A stretch of DNA of 64,000 nt from NCBI GenBank assembly GCA_001701135.1, contig DAAN01000030.1, positions 248,001 to 312,000 on the forward strand, in the 5' to 3' direction. Shown piece by piece: positions 26,433-35,514 of this stretch (positions within the stretch are counted from its first letter, which is position 1; every line of letters begins with the position of its first letter). The notes under the pieces were generated by a model. The model did no database searches, was not told the origin of the DNA, and saw nothing but the letters and a program-made list of their open reading frames with translations. The stretch comes from Bacteroidales bacterium H3 (lineage in GTDB: Bacteria; Bacteroidota; Bacteroidia; Bacteroidales; Muribaculaceae). Both the position numbers and the translations under genes were made by a program.

Positions 26433-27410
26433 ATGACAGTCAACAGCAAACTATATTTCCGGCTCGGAAGCTTCCTGAAAAGGGGGCTTCCGGCCGTTCT
26501 GTTTTCCATGCTGCTGCAAAGCTGTTTCACCGGCATAGAGTCAACCCCGAAAATCACCTACAAAGATGTGCGCAAAGAGCACATCGACTCTACGGCAGAA
26601 GAGCGGCTCGCGCAACAGTTCACCATGCCGCGTTTCCGCGACTGGCATCCCGGAAATCTTTTCCTTGTCACCGACGACAAGGCCTCACTCTCCTACACCC
26701 CTCTGCCGGGCGACACCGCATCGGTGCGCCGCGGCGACATTCTCGCCTACTGCGGCATCCGCAGCGTGCCATCCATTTTCGGCGGAAACAGTGCCGAACT
26801 GCTTTTCCTGAAAATGCCTTTGCAACGCGACACCATAGTGTATCGCTCAGGCGTGGAGGAACAGGAGTTGCGCACACGCAATTCGGCTGCATCTCCGTTT
26901 CTTGTGGATATGCAGGGGGTTGCCGCCACCTCCCTGCAGCTGTGCGGACGGGAGTTTTTCACACGCACCGAACGTTGGCTCGACTCCGCCGGGCGCGAAA
27001 TCAAAGGGCGAAAATTCATAAAAGTCCGTATTGATTCCGTGCTCCCTGCCGACGAAAACTATCCGTTCCGCGTGTGCTTCACATCGGTCGAACGCCCCGG
27101 AGAAAAAGGTGCATTGCTTATGTCGGCAACAGTCACCGACGGCACCCCGGCACTCCGCGGTTTTGCCGATCTGTTTTACATCTCCGACCCCCGGCGACTC
27201 TATCCGCAGATCACCGACACAAACTGGGAATTAATCCGTCAAAGCAAACTCGCAACGGGCATGACCACGCAGGAGGCATCGCTGTCGATAGGTGCGCCGC
27301 GCGACCTTGAACGCGCCCACGACCGCCAGACAATCTACGAGCGATGGCTCTATCCCGGAGGCGTATACCTCATTTTTGAAGATGGGATATTAACCCGTAC
27401 AAACCGCTGA
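26433..27410 (+). CDS. Lipoprotein with C-terminal BamE/SmpA-like domain
   Basis: A 325-residue lipoprotein: the signal segment ends in a lipobox-like L-L-Q-S-C (Cys31). The central part (about 60-250) is unassigned. The C-terminal about 70 residues (WELIRQSKLATGMTTQEASLSIGAP followed by YERWLYPGGVYLIFEDGILT) read like the SmpA/OmlA/BamE two-helix, three-strand fold. That suggests an outer-membrane-associated role, perhaps in envelope integrity. It precedes the MBL hydrolase by 31 bases. Confidence 0.75.
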   Translation: MTVNSKLYFRLGSFLKRGLPAVLFSMLLQSCFTGIESTPKITYKDVRKEHIDSTAEERLAQQFTMPRFRDWHPGNLFLVTDDKASLSYTPLPGDTASVRRGDILAYCGIRSVPSIFGGNSAELLFLKMPLQRDTIVYRSGVEEQELRTRNSAASPFLVDMQGVAATSLQLCGREFFTRTERWLDSAGREIKGRKFIKVRIDSVLPADENYPFRVCFTSVERPGEKGALLMSATVTDGTPALRGFADLFYISDPRRLYPQITDTNWELIRQSKLATGMTTQEASLSIGAPRDLERAHDRQTIYERWLYPGGVYLIFEDGILTRTNR

Positions 27411-27441
27411 TCTCATCAGCAACCGGCAATAGCGAAACGCA

Positions 27442-28233
27442 ATGAAACTTACATTTTTAGGCACAGGAACATCCACAGGGGTGCCGCAGCTGCGCTGCGG
27501 ATGCCCCACATGCCGATCGGCCGATCCGCGCGACCGACGTCTGCGTGCATCGGCACTCATTGAAACGCCCAGCGGCCACCGTGTGCTCATCGACTGCGGC
27601 CCCGACTTCCACCAGCAGATGCTCCGCCACGGCAAGCGCAGCCCCGAGGATCATCTCGACGCGCTGTTGGTGACGCACCAGCACTACGACCATGTGGGAG
27701 GTCTCGACGATCTGCGCCCTTACTGCTACAATGAGCATGGACCGATCGATTTCCCTGTTTTCTGTCAGCCCGATGTGGCGCACGACCTGCGTGAACGCCT
27801 GCCCTACTCATTCTCCGACCATCCCTACCCCGGCGCTCCGCGTTACGATCTTCACGAGATTCATCCCATGCAACCGTTTGAAGTGTGCGGGCTGCAGATA
27901 CTCCCAGTTCCCGTCAACCACTACCTCCTTGAAATCGTGGGATACAGAATCGGGAAACTCGGCTATATAACCGATGCTAAAAAGGTACCACACACTACAG
28001 TGGAGGCTCTGCGTGGCATCGACACACTCATCATCAACGCCCTGCGTCGGAAACCTCATATGTCGCACATGACACTTGAGGAGGCACTCGGGGTGATTGC
28101 CGAAATCGGTCCGAGGGTTGCCTATATCACCCACATCAGCCATGATATGGGGCTGTATACCGAAGTGGAGCCGACGCTACCACCCAACGTGCATCTTGCC
28201 GTGGATGACCGCACCATAAACATCCCCGACTGA
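27442..28233 (+). CDS. MBL-fold metal-dependent hydrolase (PhnP-like phosphodiesterase)
   Basis: A 263-residue metallo-beta-lactamase-fold protein. It opens with KLTFLGTGTSTGVPQ and a CGCPTC segment, typical of the PhnP/lipoate-associated group. The metal motif is T-H-Q-H-Y-D-H (His79, His81, Asp83, His84), with a further ligand His in the ITHISHD region and the DAKKV loop. Relatives are cyclic phosphodiesterases or RNase Z-like nucleases. Expected in the cytoplasm, since no signal peptide is seen. Confidence 0.88.
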   Translation: MKLTFLGTGTSTGVPQLRCGCPTCRSADPRDRRLRASALIETPSGHRVLIDCGPDFHQQMLRHGKRSPEDHLDALLVTHQHYDHVGGLDDLRPYCYNEHGPIDFPVFCQPDVAHDLRERLPYSFSDHPYPGAPRYDLHEIHPMQPFEVCGLQILPVPVNHYLLEIVGYRIGKLGYITDAKKVPHTTVEALRGIDTLIINALRRKPHMSHMTLEEALGVIAEIGPRVAYITHISHDMGLYTEVEPTLPPNVHLAVDDRTINIPD

Positions 28234-28306
28234 ACCACCTGACCTTCCCTCTCTTGTAACGCCATCTCTTTCCATCATAACTCTCTTACCATCTAACTTT
28301 TAGATT

Positions 28307-30766
28307 ATGGCCGCCGAATTCGTTGAAGTGGTGCTTCCGCTCCCCCTGCTCACCACTTTCACCTACCGCATACCCGAGGAACTGCGCCAGCTGCCCATCG
28401 GCGTAGGCTTCAGAGTGATTGTGCCTTTCGGTCGGAAAAAATTCTACACCGGCATCGTCACAGGCCTGCCCCTGCAGGCGCCCGTCGGTTTCGAGATAAA
28501 GGATGTGGCCATGATTCTCGACGAAACGCCTGTGGTGCGTAACCCCCAGCTGAAACTGTGGGACTGGGTTGCCGACTACTACCTTTGCTCGGCCGGCGAT
28601 GTCTATCGCGCAGCCGTGCCCCCGGGGCTTAAAATCGAGAGCGAGACGTATGTGGAAGCCAACCCAGATTTCGATCTGGAGGAATTTCCGTTGAAAAACG
28701 ACCTTGAAGCTGAAATCCTAATGTATGCCCGGCATGAGAAGCGAGTTTCAGCACAGGACATCGAGAAAAAAATAGACCGGCGCGGCACCGCAGCGGCCGT
28801 CAACCGGCTCATCGCACGCGGCGTGCTGATAATCTCTGAAAAACTTGTAGAGCGCTACACAACTAAAAAGGTGCAGTGCCTGCGGCTCGCTCCATCGGTG
28901 ACCGAGGCCGAAGCGTTTGCAGCCGTAGGGTCGGCAGCCCGGCAGCAGTCGCTGTTGCTGGCATTGATCGACGCCATGCGCCAGAACTCGGGCACTTCCC
29001 ATCCCATAATGCGTCAGGCGCTGCTTGAGCGCGCCGGCGTGTCTCCCGCGATTCTCCAGGCAATGGTCAAGAAGGGTATCGTGGAACAATACAATGTGGA
29101 GATCAACCGCTTTCACTATGATGGAACGGAAACTTCTCCACTGCCCCGTCTGTCGGAGGCACAGCAGGATGCACTTGAGAAACTTCACCTCCTATGGAAA
29201 GAAAAGGATGTGAATCTGCTGCGGGGCGTCACCTCGTCAGGGAAAACCGAAATCTACATCCACCTTATCGCCGATGTGCTCCGCCGCGGCGACCAGGTGC
29301 TCTTCCTTGTGCCTGAAATAGCGCTTACCACACAGCTTACCCGACGTCTGCAAAAGGTTTTCGGCGAAAAAGTGGTGGTCTATCACTCCCGATTCTCCGA
29401 CAACGAACGGGTCGACATATGGAAGAAACTGCTCCACTCTCATGAACCGTTAGTGGTGTTGGGTGCCCGCGTGTCGGTTTTTCTGCCATTTGCCCGGCTC
29501 GGGCTTGTGATAGTAGACGAGGAGCATGACAGCAGCTATAAACAGAGCGACCCTGCACCGCGCTATAATGCCCGCGATGTGGCCATGGTGCTTGCCCGCT
29601 TCCACAGCGCCAAAGTTCTCCTCGGGTCGGCTACTCCCTCCATCGAGACTTATTACAAGGCGAACCAGGGAAAATTCGGGCTGGTGGAACTGTTGCAGCG
29701 TTTCAGGCAGACCGAACTCCCTGAAATAGAAGTGGTAGACATGAAAGCTGCCCGCGCCGCCCGCGAACTCAAAGGGGGATTTGCCATCGCCACCATCCGC
29801 CGGGCCAACGAGGCTCTCAACGACGGAAAACAAGTGATATTCTTCCAGAACCGTCGCGGATATGCCCCGATGGTGCGTTGCCGGCAATGTGCATGGGTGC
29901 CGCGCTGCGAAAACTGCGACGTATCGCTCACCTATCACCGCTTTCTGCGTCAGCTGCAATGCCATTATTGCGGCTCAGTCTACCCGGTTCCCACAGTTTG
30001 TCCACAGTGCAAGGAACCGGCCATAGAGGAGATCGGTTACGGCACGGAGCGCGTGGAAGATGAGCTGGCAACGCTGCTTCCGGGAGCGTCGATGCTGCGC
30101 ATGGACCTTGATTCCACACGCAACAAACACAGTTACGAGCAGATAATCGAAGATTTTTCCGATGGGAAAGCGCAGGTGCTCGTAGGCACCCAGATGGTAT
30201 CGAAAGGTCTGGATTTCAAAAATGTCGCCACAGTGTGCGTGCTCAATGCCGATGCAGTGCTCAACTATCCCGATTTCCGGTCGGGCGAACGAGGATTCAA
30301 TATGCTCGAACAGGTGTCGGGACGAGCCGGCCGTGCCGACGGCACACATGGCCGCGTGGTGGTTCAGACCTACGATCCCGAAAACCGCATACTGCAGTTC
30401 GTGCGCCGACATGACTACCGGGGTTTCTACGAATTTGAAATCGCGCAGCGTCAGCAGCGGTGGTATCCTCCGTTTGCCCGCGTCATCTACATATATCTGA
30501 AACACCGCGACCGGCAGACGCTAACCGCGATAGCCGACATCTATGCTACCCGTCTGCGGCAATTGCTCGGCGGACGTGTCTTCGGCCCTGACGAGCCGTC
30601 GGTGGCTCGCGTGCAGAATCTCTACATACGCCGTATAATGCTCAAAATCGAGGTCAACTCATCCGTTGCCAAAGTGCGCGACCTCCTCCGACAGGTCTAT
30701 CTCGAGCTTCACTCCGACCCGCGGGCCCGCGCGCTGATTCTTTACTACGACGTTGACCCGCAGTGA
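28307..30766 (+). CDS. priA: Primosomal replication protein N' (PriA helicase)
   Basis: An 819-residue DEAD-type superfamily 2 helicase that restarts stalled replication forks. Visible are the N-terminal DNA-binding domain (about 1-105), Walker A in GVTSSGKT (307-314), the DEEH box, and a zinc module with eight cysteines between residues 525 and 568 (CRQCAWVPRCENCD, CHYCG, CPQCKE). The helicase motifs LVGTQMVSKGLDF and GRAGRA follow. Length fits Bacteroidota PriA. Confidence 0.97.
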   Translation: MAAEFVEVVLPLPLLTTFTYRIPEELRQLPIGVGFRVIVPFGRKKFYTGIVTGLPLQAPVGFEIKDVAMILDETPVVRNPQLKLWDWVADYYLCSAGDVYRAAVPPGLKIESETYVEANPDFDLEEFPLKNDLEAEILMYARHEKRVSAQDIEKKIDRRGTAAAVNRLIARGVLIISEKLVERYTTKKVQCLRLAPSVTEAEAFAAVGSAARQQSLLLALIDAMRQNSGTSHPIMRQALLERAGVSPAILQAMVKKGIVEQYNVEINRFHYDGTETSPLPRLSEAQQDALEKLHLLWKEKDVNLLRGVTSSGKTEIYIHLIADVLRRGDQVLFLVPEIALTTQLTRRLQKVFGEKVVVYHSRFSDNERVDIWKKLLHSHEPLVVLGARVSVFLPFARLGLVIVDEEHDSSYKQSDPAPRYNARDVAMVLARFHSAKVLLGSATPSIETYYKANQGKFGLVELLQRFRQTELPEIEVVDMKAARAARELKGGFAIATIRRANEALNDGKQVIFFQNRRGYAPMVRCRQCAWVPRCENCDVSLTYHRFLRQLQCHYCGSVYPVPTVCPQCKEPAIEEIGYGTERVEDELATLLPGASMLRMDLDSTRNKHSYEQIIEDFSDGKAQVLVGTQMVSKGLDFKNVATVCVLNADAVLNYPDFRSGERGFNMLEQVSGRAGRADGTHGRVVVQTYDPENRILQFVRRHDYRGFYEFEIAQRQQRWYPPFARVIYIYLKHRDRQTLTAIADIYATRLRQLLGGRVFGPDEPSVARVQNLYIRRIMLKIEVNSSVAKVRDLLRQVYLELHSDPRARALILYYDVDPQ

Positions 30767-30860
30767 TTGGCATGACAATGATTTTGGAAAAAATTGCCGA
30801 TTTTGTGGAATTTGTGCCAACATTTTGCGCCAATTAGTGGGATATAAATCTGAAATTTGT

Positions 30861-30868
30861 TAATTTTG
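30861..30868 (+). promoter_or_regulatory. -7 box (TAATTTTG) before the amidase gene
   Basis: A perfect TAnnTTTG match about 58 bases before the amidase ATG. I see no good TTTG at -33. Confidence 0.45.
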
Positions 30869-30925
30869 TGGGTGATTTTACACCGAATGTTTGTGCAACA
30901 CTTTTTGTCGTCACTTATCAACACA

Positions 30926-31786
30926 ATGAATTTCAACCCCTTAAAGCAATTATGCATCATGGTTGCCGCAGTTTTGGCTCTGGCCTTTACTGCCGTTGAT
31001 AGCGTGTCGGCCAAAACCGTAGACAAAAAGGGACAGACACGTTTCACTCTCTGTCTTGATCCCGGACACGGAGGCAAAGACTTCGGCTGTATAGGCGCCC
31101 GCACCAACGAGAAGACAATCGTGCTTCAGGTGGCTAAACGCCTCAACCGGCTTATCGAAAAGCACCTGAAGGATTACGTCGACGTGGTGCTCACCCGCAG
31201 CGACGACCGCTTCATCACCCTGCAGGGACGCGCCGAAGTGGCCAACCGCAACCACAGCGACCTGTTCGTGTCGATTCATGTCAACTCCGTGGCAAAATCC
31301 AACAAGCGCCGCAAATCCATAGCAGGCTGTCAGGTCTACACTCTCGGTCTCCACAAAACAGCTGAAAATCTCGCCGTGGCAAAGCGCGAGAACTCCGCCA
31401 TGGAAATGGAATCGGACCATGAAGCGCGCTACGCCTCCTTCGATCCCAATTCTCTCGAGGGGGACATACTCATGGAATTCGCCCAAAGCCAGCGTCTTGA
31501 CCGTAGCATCGAATTCGCCGACGCCGTGCACCGCAACCTTTCGTCGCATGCCGACCGCCAGCAGATGGGCGTGCGTCAGGCCGGATTCTGGGTGCTCTGG
31601 GCCACCTCGATGCCAGCCGTGCTTGTGGAACTCGATTTTATCTGTAACCCCGAATCCGAGCGCTTCATGGACAGCGACAACGGATGCGATAAAATGGCCG
31701 AAGCAATCTACAACGCATTCGGCAGCTATCTCAACACCTACGGCCCGTCGCTGCTCGGACGCGACGTCGACGTGAAATTGCTGTAA
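30926..31786 (+). CDS. N-acetylmuramoyl-L-alanine amidase (Amidase_3)
   Basis: A 286-residue zinc amidase that cuts the bond between muramic acid and the peptide stem, acting in the periplasm in cell separation or wall turnover. The signal peptide MNFNPLKQLCIMVAAVLALAF is followed by LDPGHGGKD (zinc His), NEKT (zinc Glu), SIHVNS (zinc His) and the catalytic Glu in LVELDF. The start is set at 30926; an in-frame ATG at 30887 and a TTG at 30857 lie too close to the -7 box. It is followed 17 bases later by the MCE gene. Confidence 0.93.
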   Translation: MNFNPLKQLCIMVAAVLALAFTAVDSVSAKTVDKKGQTRFTLCLDPGHGGKDFGCIGARTNEKTIVLQVAKRLNRLIEKHLKDYVDVVLTRSDDRFITLQGRAEVANRNHSDLFVSIHVNSVAKSNKRRKSIAGCQVYTLGLHKTAENLAVAKRENSAMEMESDHEARYASFDPNSLEGDILMEFAQSQRLDRSIEFADAVHRNLSSHADRQQMGVRQAGFWVLWATSMPAVLVELDFICNPESERFMDSDNGCDKMAEAIYNAFGSYLNTYGPSLLGRDVDVKLL

Positions 31787-31803
31787 ACGAAATCAGTCAA
31801 AAA

Positions 31804-32700
31804 ATGAAAATTTATAAGAAAGAAGCTCTCATCGGCCTGCTGGTCATCGTGGCTCTCGCCATCCTCTACTTCGGCGTGGAATTTCTCAAGGGCGTAAACA
31901 TCTTCAAGCCCGCAAACTACTACACCGCTTCCTACACCAACGTGGCCGGGCTTCAGACCTCAGCTCCGGTGATGCTCAACGGTTTCAAGGTCGGGCAGGT
32001 GCGCGACATCCGGTATGAATACGACAACCCCGGCCATGTGCAGGTGGAACTCAGCCTCGACCGCGAGCTGAAAGTGCCTATGGGATCCGTGGCAAAAATC
32101 GAATCAGATCTGCTGGGCACCGCCACTGTGGTGCTTCACTTCACCGATGCGAAAACCTACGAACCCCGCGGAGGCAAACTGATTGCCGAGACAGCCTCGG
32201 GAATGCTCGACGGAGTCAGCGCCGACCTTATGCCCAAAGTATCGGCCATGCTTCCCAAAGTCGACTCGCTGCTCACCAACGTCAACCTTCTCGTATCCGA
32301 TCCGGCTCTCCGCCAGTCGGTGCAGCGCCTCGACATCATTACCCTCGAACTGGCAACCCTGATGCGCTCGGTCAACGGCACAGTGGCCAAACTCCCTCCC
32401 ATCGTGCGCAACGTCGACTCTATCACCTCCAACGTCAGCGCCGTCACCTCCGATTTAGGCTATCTTTCTGGACAGCTGCGCAATCTTCCGGTCGACTCCC
32501 TGGTCAACGACCTCCAGGCTGTCACCGCCAATCTGCACGAGCTGACCGACCAGCTCAACAACCCCAACTCCACCCTCGGTGCTCTCACCACCGACAAAGC
32601 TCTCTATGACAACCTCAACGCAGCAGCAGCCTCGCTCGACTCCCTGCTCATCGACGTTAAGGCTCATCCCAAACGCTACATCTCAATAAAACTCCTGTAA
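31804..32700 (+). CDS. MlaD-family (MCE) phospholipid transport protein
   Basis: A 298-residue protein with one N-terminal membrane helix (about 9-25), then a single MCE domain (about 38-115: VAGLQTSAPVMLNGFKVGQV, LLGTATVVLHF), and a long helical tail (about 150-285). MlaD homologues form hexamers that move phospholipids between the membranes. The permease and ATPase partners (MlaE, MlaF) are not in the window. It follows the amidase gene closely, an arrangement I know from other Bacteroidota. Confidence 0.9.
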   Translation: MKIYKKEALIGLLVIVALAILYFGVEFLKGVNIFKPANYYTASYTNVAGLQTSAPVMLNGFKVGQVRDIRYEYDNPGHVQVELSLDRELKVPMGSVAKIESDLLGTATVVLHFTDAKTYEPRGGKLIAETASGMLDGVSADLMPKVSAMLPKVDSLLTNVNLLVSDPALRQSVQRLDIITLELATLMRSVNGTVAKLPPIVRNVDSITSNVSAVTSDLGYLSGQLRNLPVDSLVNDLQAVTANLHELTDQLNNPNSTLGALTTDKALYDNLNAAAASLDSLLIDVKAHPKRYISIKLL

Positions 32701-32775
32701 AGACGCATCCTCCGCGGTGCCCTTTCCGAATATAGAAATTATCTTACTTTTCATAACAGCCAAAAATCGATACCT

Positions 32776-35454
32776 ATGATTGTATCATTCAATGTCGACT
32801 ATCGCACAAACTGGGGCGAATCGCTCTATCTGACCGCAGAGATTCCCCAGTTGGGAAAAGGCAACCATGCCAAAGCCCTCAAAATGGAACTTTACGGCGA
32901 ACAGTCATGGAAAGCCACCATAGAGCTGCCCGACGACACGCCTGATTTCACTTACAGCTATTTCGTACGCCACGAAAACGGCTACGAAAAAGATGAATGG
33001 GGTCACGGACACCACTTCCACAAAGGCGAAGGTGTGAAATCCTATGAAATCTTCGACCGCTGGCAGGATCAGCCCTGGGACAAACCCTTCTACTCAGTGG
33101 TGTTCACCGACTGCGTGTGCCGCCGCGAAAACCGTGCCCTCTTTCCCGAAGTAACACCCGGCACGCTACTGCTGAGCTGCGACGCCCCCATGGTCGCTCC
33201 CGACGAAGTTGTCGCCGTCAGCGGCAGCAGCGACGCGCTCGGCAACTGGGATCCCGAGAAAGCTGTGGTGATGGCCGACACATATTTCCCCACCTGGGCC
33301 TGCGTGCTTCCTCTTGCAGGTCTCGACGAAAAAGTGGAATTCAAATTCCTCATCCTCAAAAAAGACACCCGCAAAGTTGTCTGCTGGGAAGGGTGCGACA
33401 ACCGCAACATGGTGGTCGATCCCGCCACCAAAGGTGAGAACATGGTGGTTGCAGGCATGCGCTTTGTCAACCCCAAAGCGCCCTGGCGCGGTGCCGGCGT
33501 GGCCATCCCCGTTTTCTCGCTCCGCTCCGAGCAGGACTTCGGCGTAGGTGAGTTCCTCGACATCAAACTTATGGTGGACTGGGCTGCAAAGACCGGTCAG
33601 CGCTTCATACAGTTGCTTCCGGTCAACGACACCACCATGACCCACACCTGGACCGACTCATATCCCTATAACGCCAACTCAGCTTTCGCGCTTCATCCCA
33701 TGTATCTCCACCTGCCGGCGCTCGGCCGCCTCAGCGACCCCGCCCGTCAGGAATATTACGACAATCTGGGTCGCGAGCTCAATGCCCTGCCCCAGATCGA
33801 CTACGAGCGCGTCAACGAAGGCAAGAACGCTTTCACCCGCGAACTCTTCGCCGAAATCGGCGTCAAGGAGGTGAAGACCGCTTCCTTCAAGGCTTTCGTC
33901 AAGGAGAACGCATCATGGCTCACTCCGTATGCCGCTTTCTGCGTGCTGCGCGACCGCAACGGTTCGGCCGACTTCACAAAATGGGGCGAATTTGCCACAT
34001 ACGATCAGGAGGCCGTGACTAAATTTGTCAAAGAGAACAAAGAGGACATCAACTACGTTTACTGGATTCAGTATCATCTCGACAAACAGATGCGCGAGGC
34101 GCGCGACTACGCCCACGCTCATGGCGTGGCCATCAAAGGTGACATTCCCATCGGCATCTCCCGCACCAGCGTAGACGCATGGCTCTCTCCGCGTCTGTTC
34201 AATCTCGACTGCCAGGCCGGCGCTCCCCCGGATGACTTCTCCGTACTTGGGCAAAACTGGGGTCTGCCCACCTACAACTGGGAGGAGATGAATCGCGACG
34301 GCTTCGCATGGTGGAAGGCCCGTTTCCGCAAGATGGCCGAATATTTCGACGTTTACCGCATCGACCACGTGCTCGGCTTCTTCCGCATCTGGCAGATTCC
34401 CATGACTCAGCTCCACGGTCTGTTGGGTCTGTTTAATCCCGCCCTCCCCTTCCACCCCGACGAGTTGCGCAACAACTACGACTTCTGGCTCGATGCGGAT
34501 CTTCAGACCACTCCTTATATCATGGATTACTTCCTGGGCGACTTCTTCGGCGAATACACTGACGAAGCCCGCGAACGTTTCCTTGTCGACGCCGGATATG
34601 GCCGCTACCGCCTCAAACCCGAATTCGCCACCCAGCGTCAGGTTGCCGAGTATTTCGCCACACAGGAGAAGAACGAAAAGAACGATCGCCTGTGCAACGC
34701 ACTGCTCGGTCTCATCGATCAGGTGCTCTTCATCGAGGATCCCTACGAGAAAGGCAAATACCATCCCCGCATCTCGGCTCAGTACACCTATATATATCGT
34801 GCGCTCACCGACTACGAGCGCTGGTGCTTCGACCGCCTCTACAACGACTTCTACTACCACCGTCACAACGACTTCTGGTATGGCAAAGCCATGTGGAAGC
34901 TTCCCCCCATCATCAATGCCACCGACATGCTCACTTGTGCCGAGGACCTCGGCATGATTCCCGACTGCGTGCCTGCCGTGATGAGCGCACTCGAAATCCT
35001 CACTCTCGACATCCAGCGCATGCCCAAGGATCCCCGTGAAGAGTTCGGCAACCCGGCCCACTATCCCTACTACACCGTGTGCACCACATCCACACACGAC
35101 ATGGGCGGAATCCGTCAGTGGTGGGAGGCCGACCACGCCGTCACACAGCGCTACTTCAACCAGATGCTCCATCAGCCCGGCCAGGCTCCCTACTTCGCCG
35201 AGCCATGGGTTTGCGAGAACATCGTGAAACAGCACCTCGATTCTCCCGCAATGCTCTGCATCCTGCCTCTGCAGGACTGGCTCTCGATCGACGGCACAAT
35301 ACGTCGCGAGAACCCCTACGAGGAGCAGATCAACGAACCCGCCATCAACCCCCACTACTGGCGCTACCGCATGCACATTACTCTTGAGGATCTTCTCATA
35401 GAGCAACTCTACAACCAGCGCGTCACTGCGATGGTTGCCCAGTCGGGCCGCTGA
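32776..35454 (+). CDS. malQ: 4-alpha-glucanotransferase (GH77) with two N-terminal starch-binding domains
   Basis: An 892-residue amylomaltase/disproportionating enzyme that transfers alpha-1,4-glucan chains. Residues about 1-235 hold two CBM20-like starch-binding domains (the second includes VSGSSDALGNWDPEKAV). The GH77 barrel follows with nucleophile Asp530 (FDVYRIDHVLGF), acid/base Glu723 (CAEDLG) and Asp775 (STHD). CBM20-fused GH77 enzymes are typical of Bacteroidota and plants (DPE2). It probably works on glycogen or imported maltodextrins in the cytoplasm (no signal peptide). Confidence 0.95.
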   Translation: MIVSFNVDYRTNWGESLYLTAEIPQLGKGNHAKALKMELYGEQSWKATIELPDDTPDFTYSYFVRHENGYEKDEWGHGHHFHKGEGVKSYEIFDRWQDQPWDKPFYSVVFTDCVCRRENRALFPEVTPGTLLLSCDAPMVAPDEVVAVSGSSDALGNWDPEKAVVMADTYFPTWACVLPLAGLDEKVEFKFLILKKDTRKVVCWEGCDNRNMVVDPATKGENMVVAGMRFVNPKAPWRGAGVAIPVFSLRSEQDFGVGEFLDIKLMVDWAAKTGQRFIQLLPVNDTTMTHTWTDSYPYNANSAFALHPMYLHLPALGRLSDPARQEYYDNLGRELNALPQIDYERVNEGKNAFTRELFAEIGVKEVKTASFKAFVKENASWLTPYAAFCVLRDRNGSADFTKWGEFATYDQEAVTKFVKENKEDINYVYWIQYHLDKQMREARDYAHAHGVAIKGDIPIGISRTSVDAWLSPRLFNLDCQAGAPPDDFSVLGQNWGLPTYNWEEMNRDGFAWWKARFRKMAEYFDVYRIDHVLGFFRIWQIPMTQLHGLLGLFNPALPFHPDELRNNYDFWLDADLQTTPYIMDYFLGDFFGEYTDEARERFLVDAGYGRYRLKPEFATQRQVAEYFATQEKNEKNDRLCNALLGLIDQVLFIEDPYEKGKYHPRISAQYTYIYRALTDYERWCFDRLYNDFYYHRHNDFWYGKAMWKLPPIINATDMLTCAEDLGMIPDCVPAVMSALEILTLDIQRMPKDPREEFGNPAHYPYYTVCTTSTHDMGGIRQWWEADHAVTQRYFNQMLHQPGQAPYFAEPWVCENIVKQHLDSPAMLCILPLQDWLSIDGTIRRENPYEEQINEPAINPHYWRYRMHITLEDLLIEQLYNQRVTAMVAQSGR

Positions 35455-35467
35455 AACACCGTCACTT

Positions 35468-35514
35468 AACAACACAGGAGATGTATCGCCAGCCGATACA
35501 TCTCCTGTGTTGTT
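35468..35514. terminator. 21-bp perfect hairpin, bidirectional terminator
   Basis: Arms 35468-35488 and 35494-35514 pair perfectly around a 5-base loop, followed on the plus strand by a short T-rich run. It separates convergent malQ (+) and the ClC gene (-); the ClC stop codon (35513-35515) lies in the right arm. Confidence 0.85.

Noticed and set aside
33913..35475. Long open frame (520 codons) on the minus strand opposite malQ
   Set aside because: It mirrors the codon bias of malQ, has no recognisable domain, and crosses the strong terminator; malQ has complete catalytic residues.
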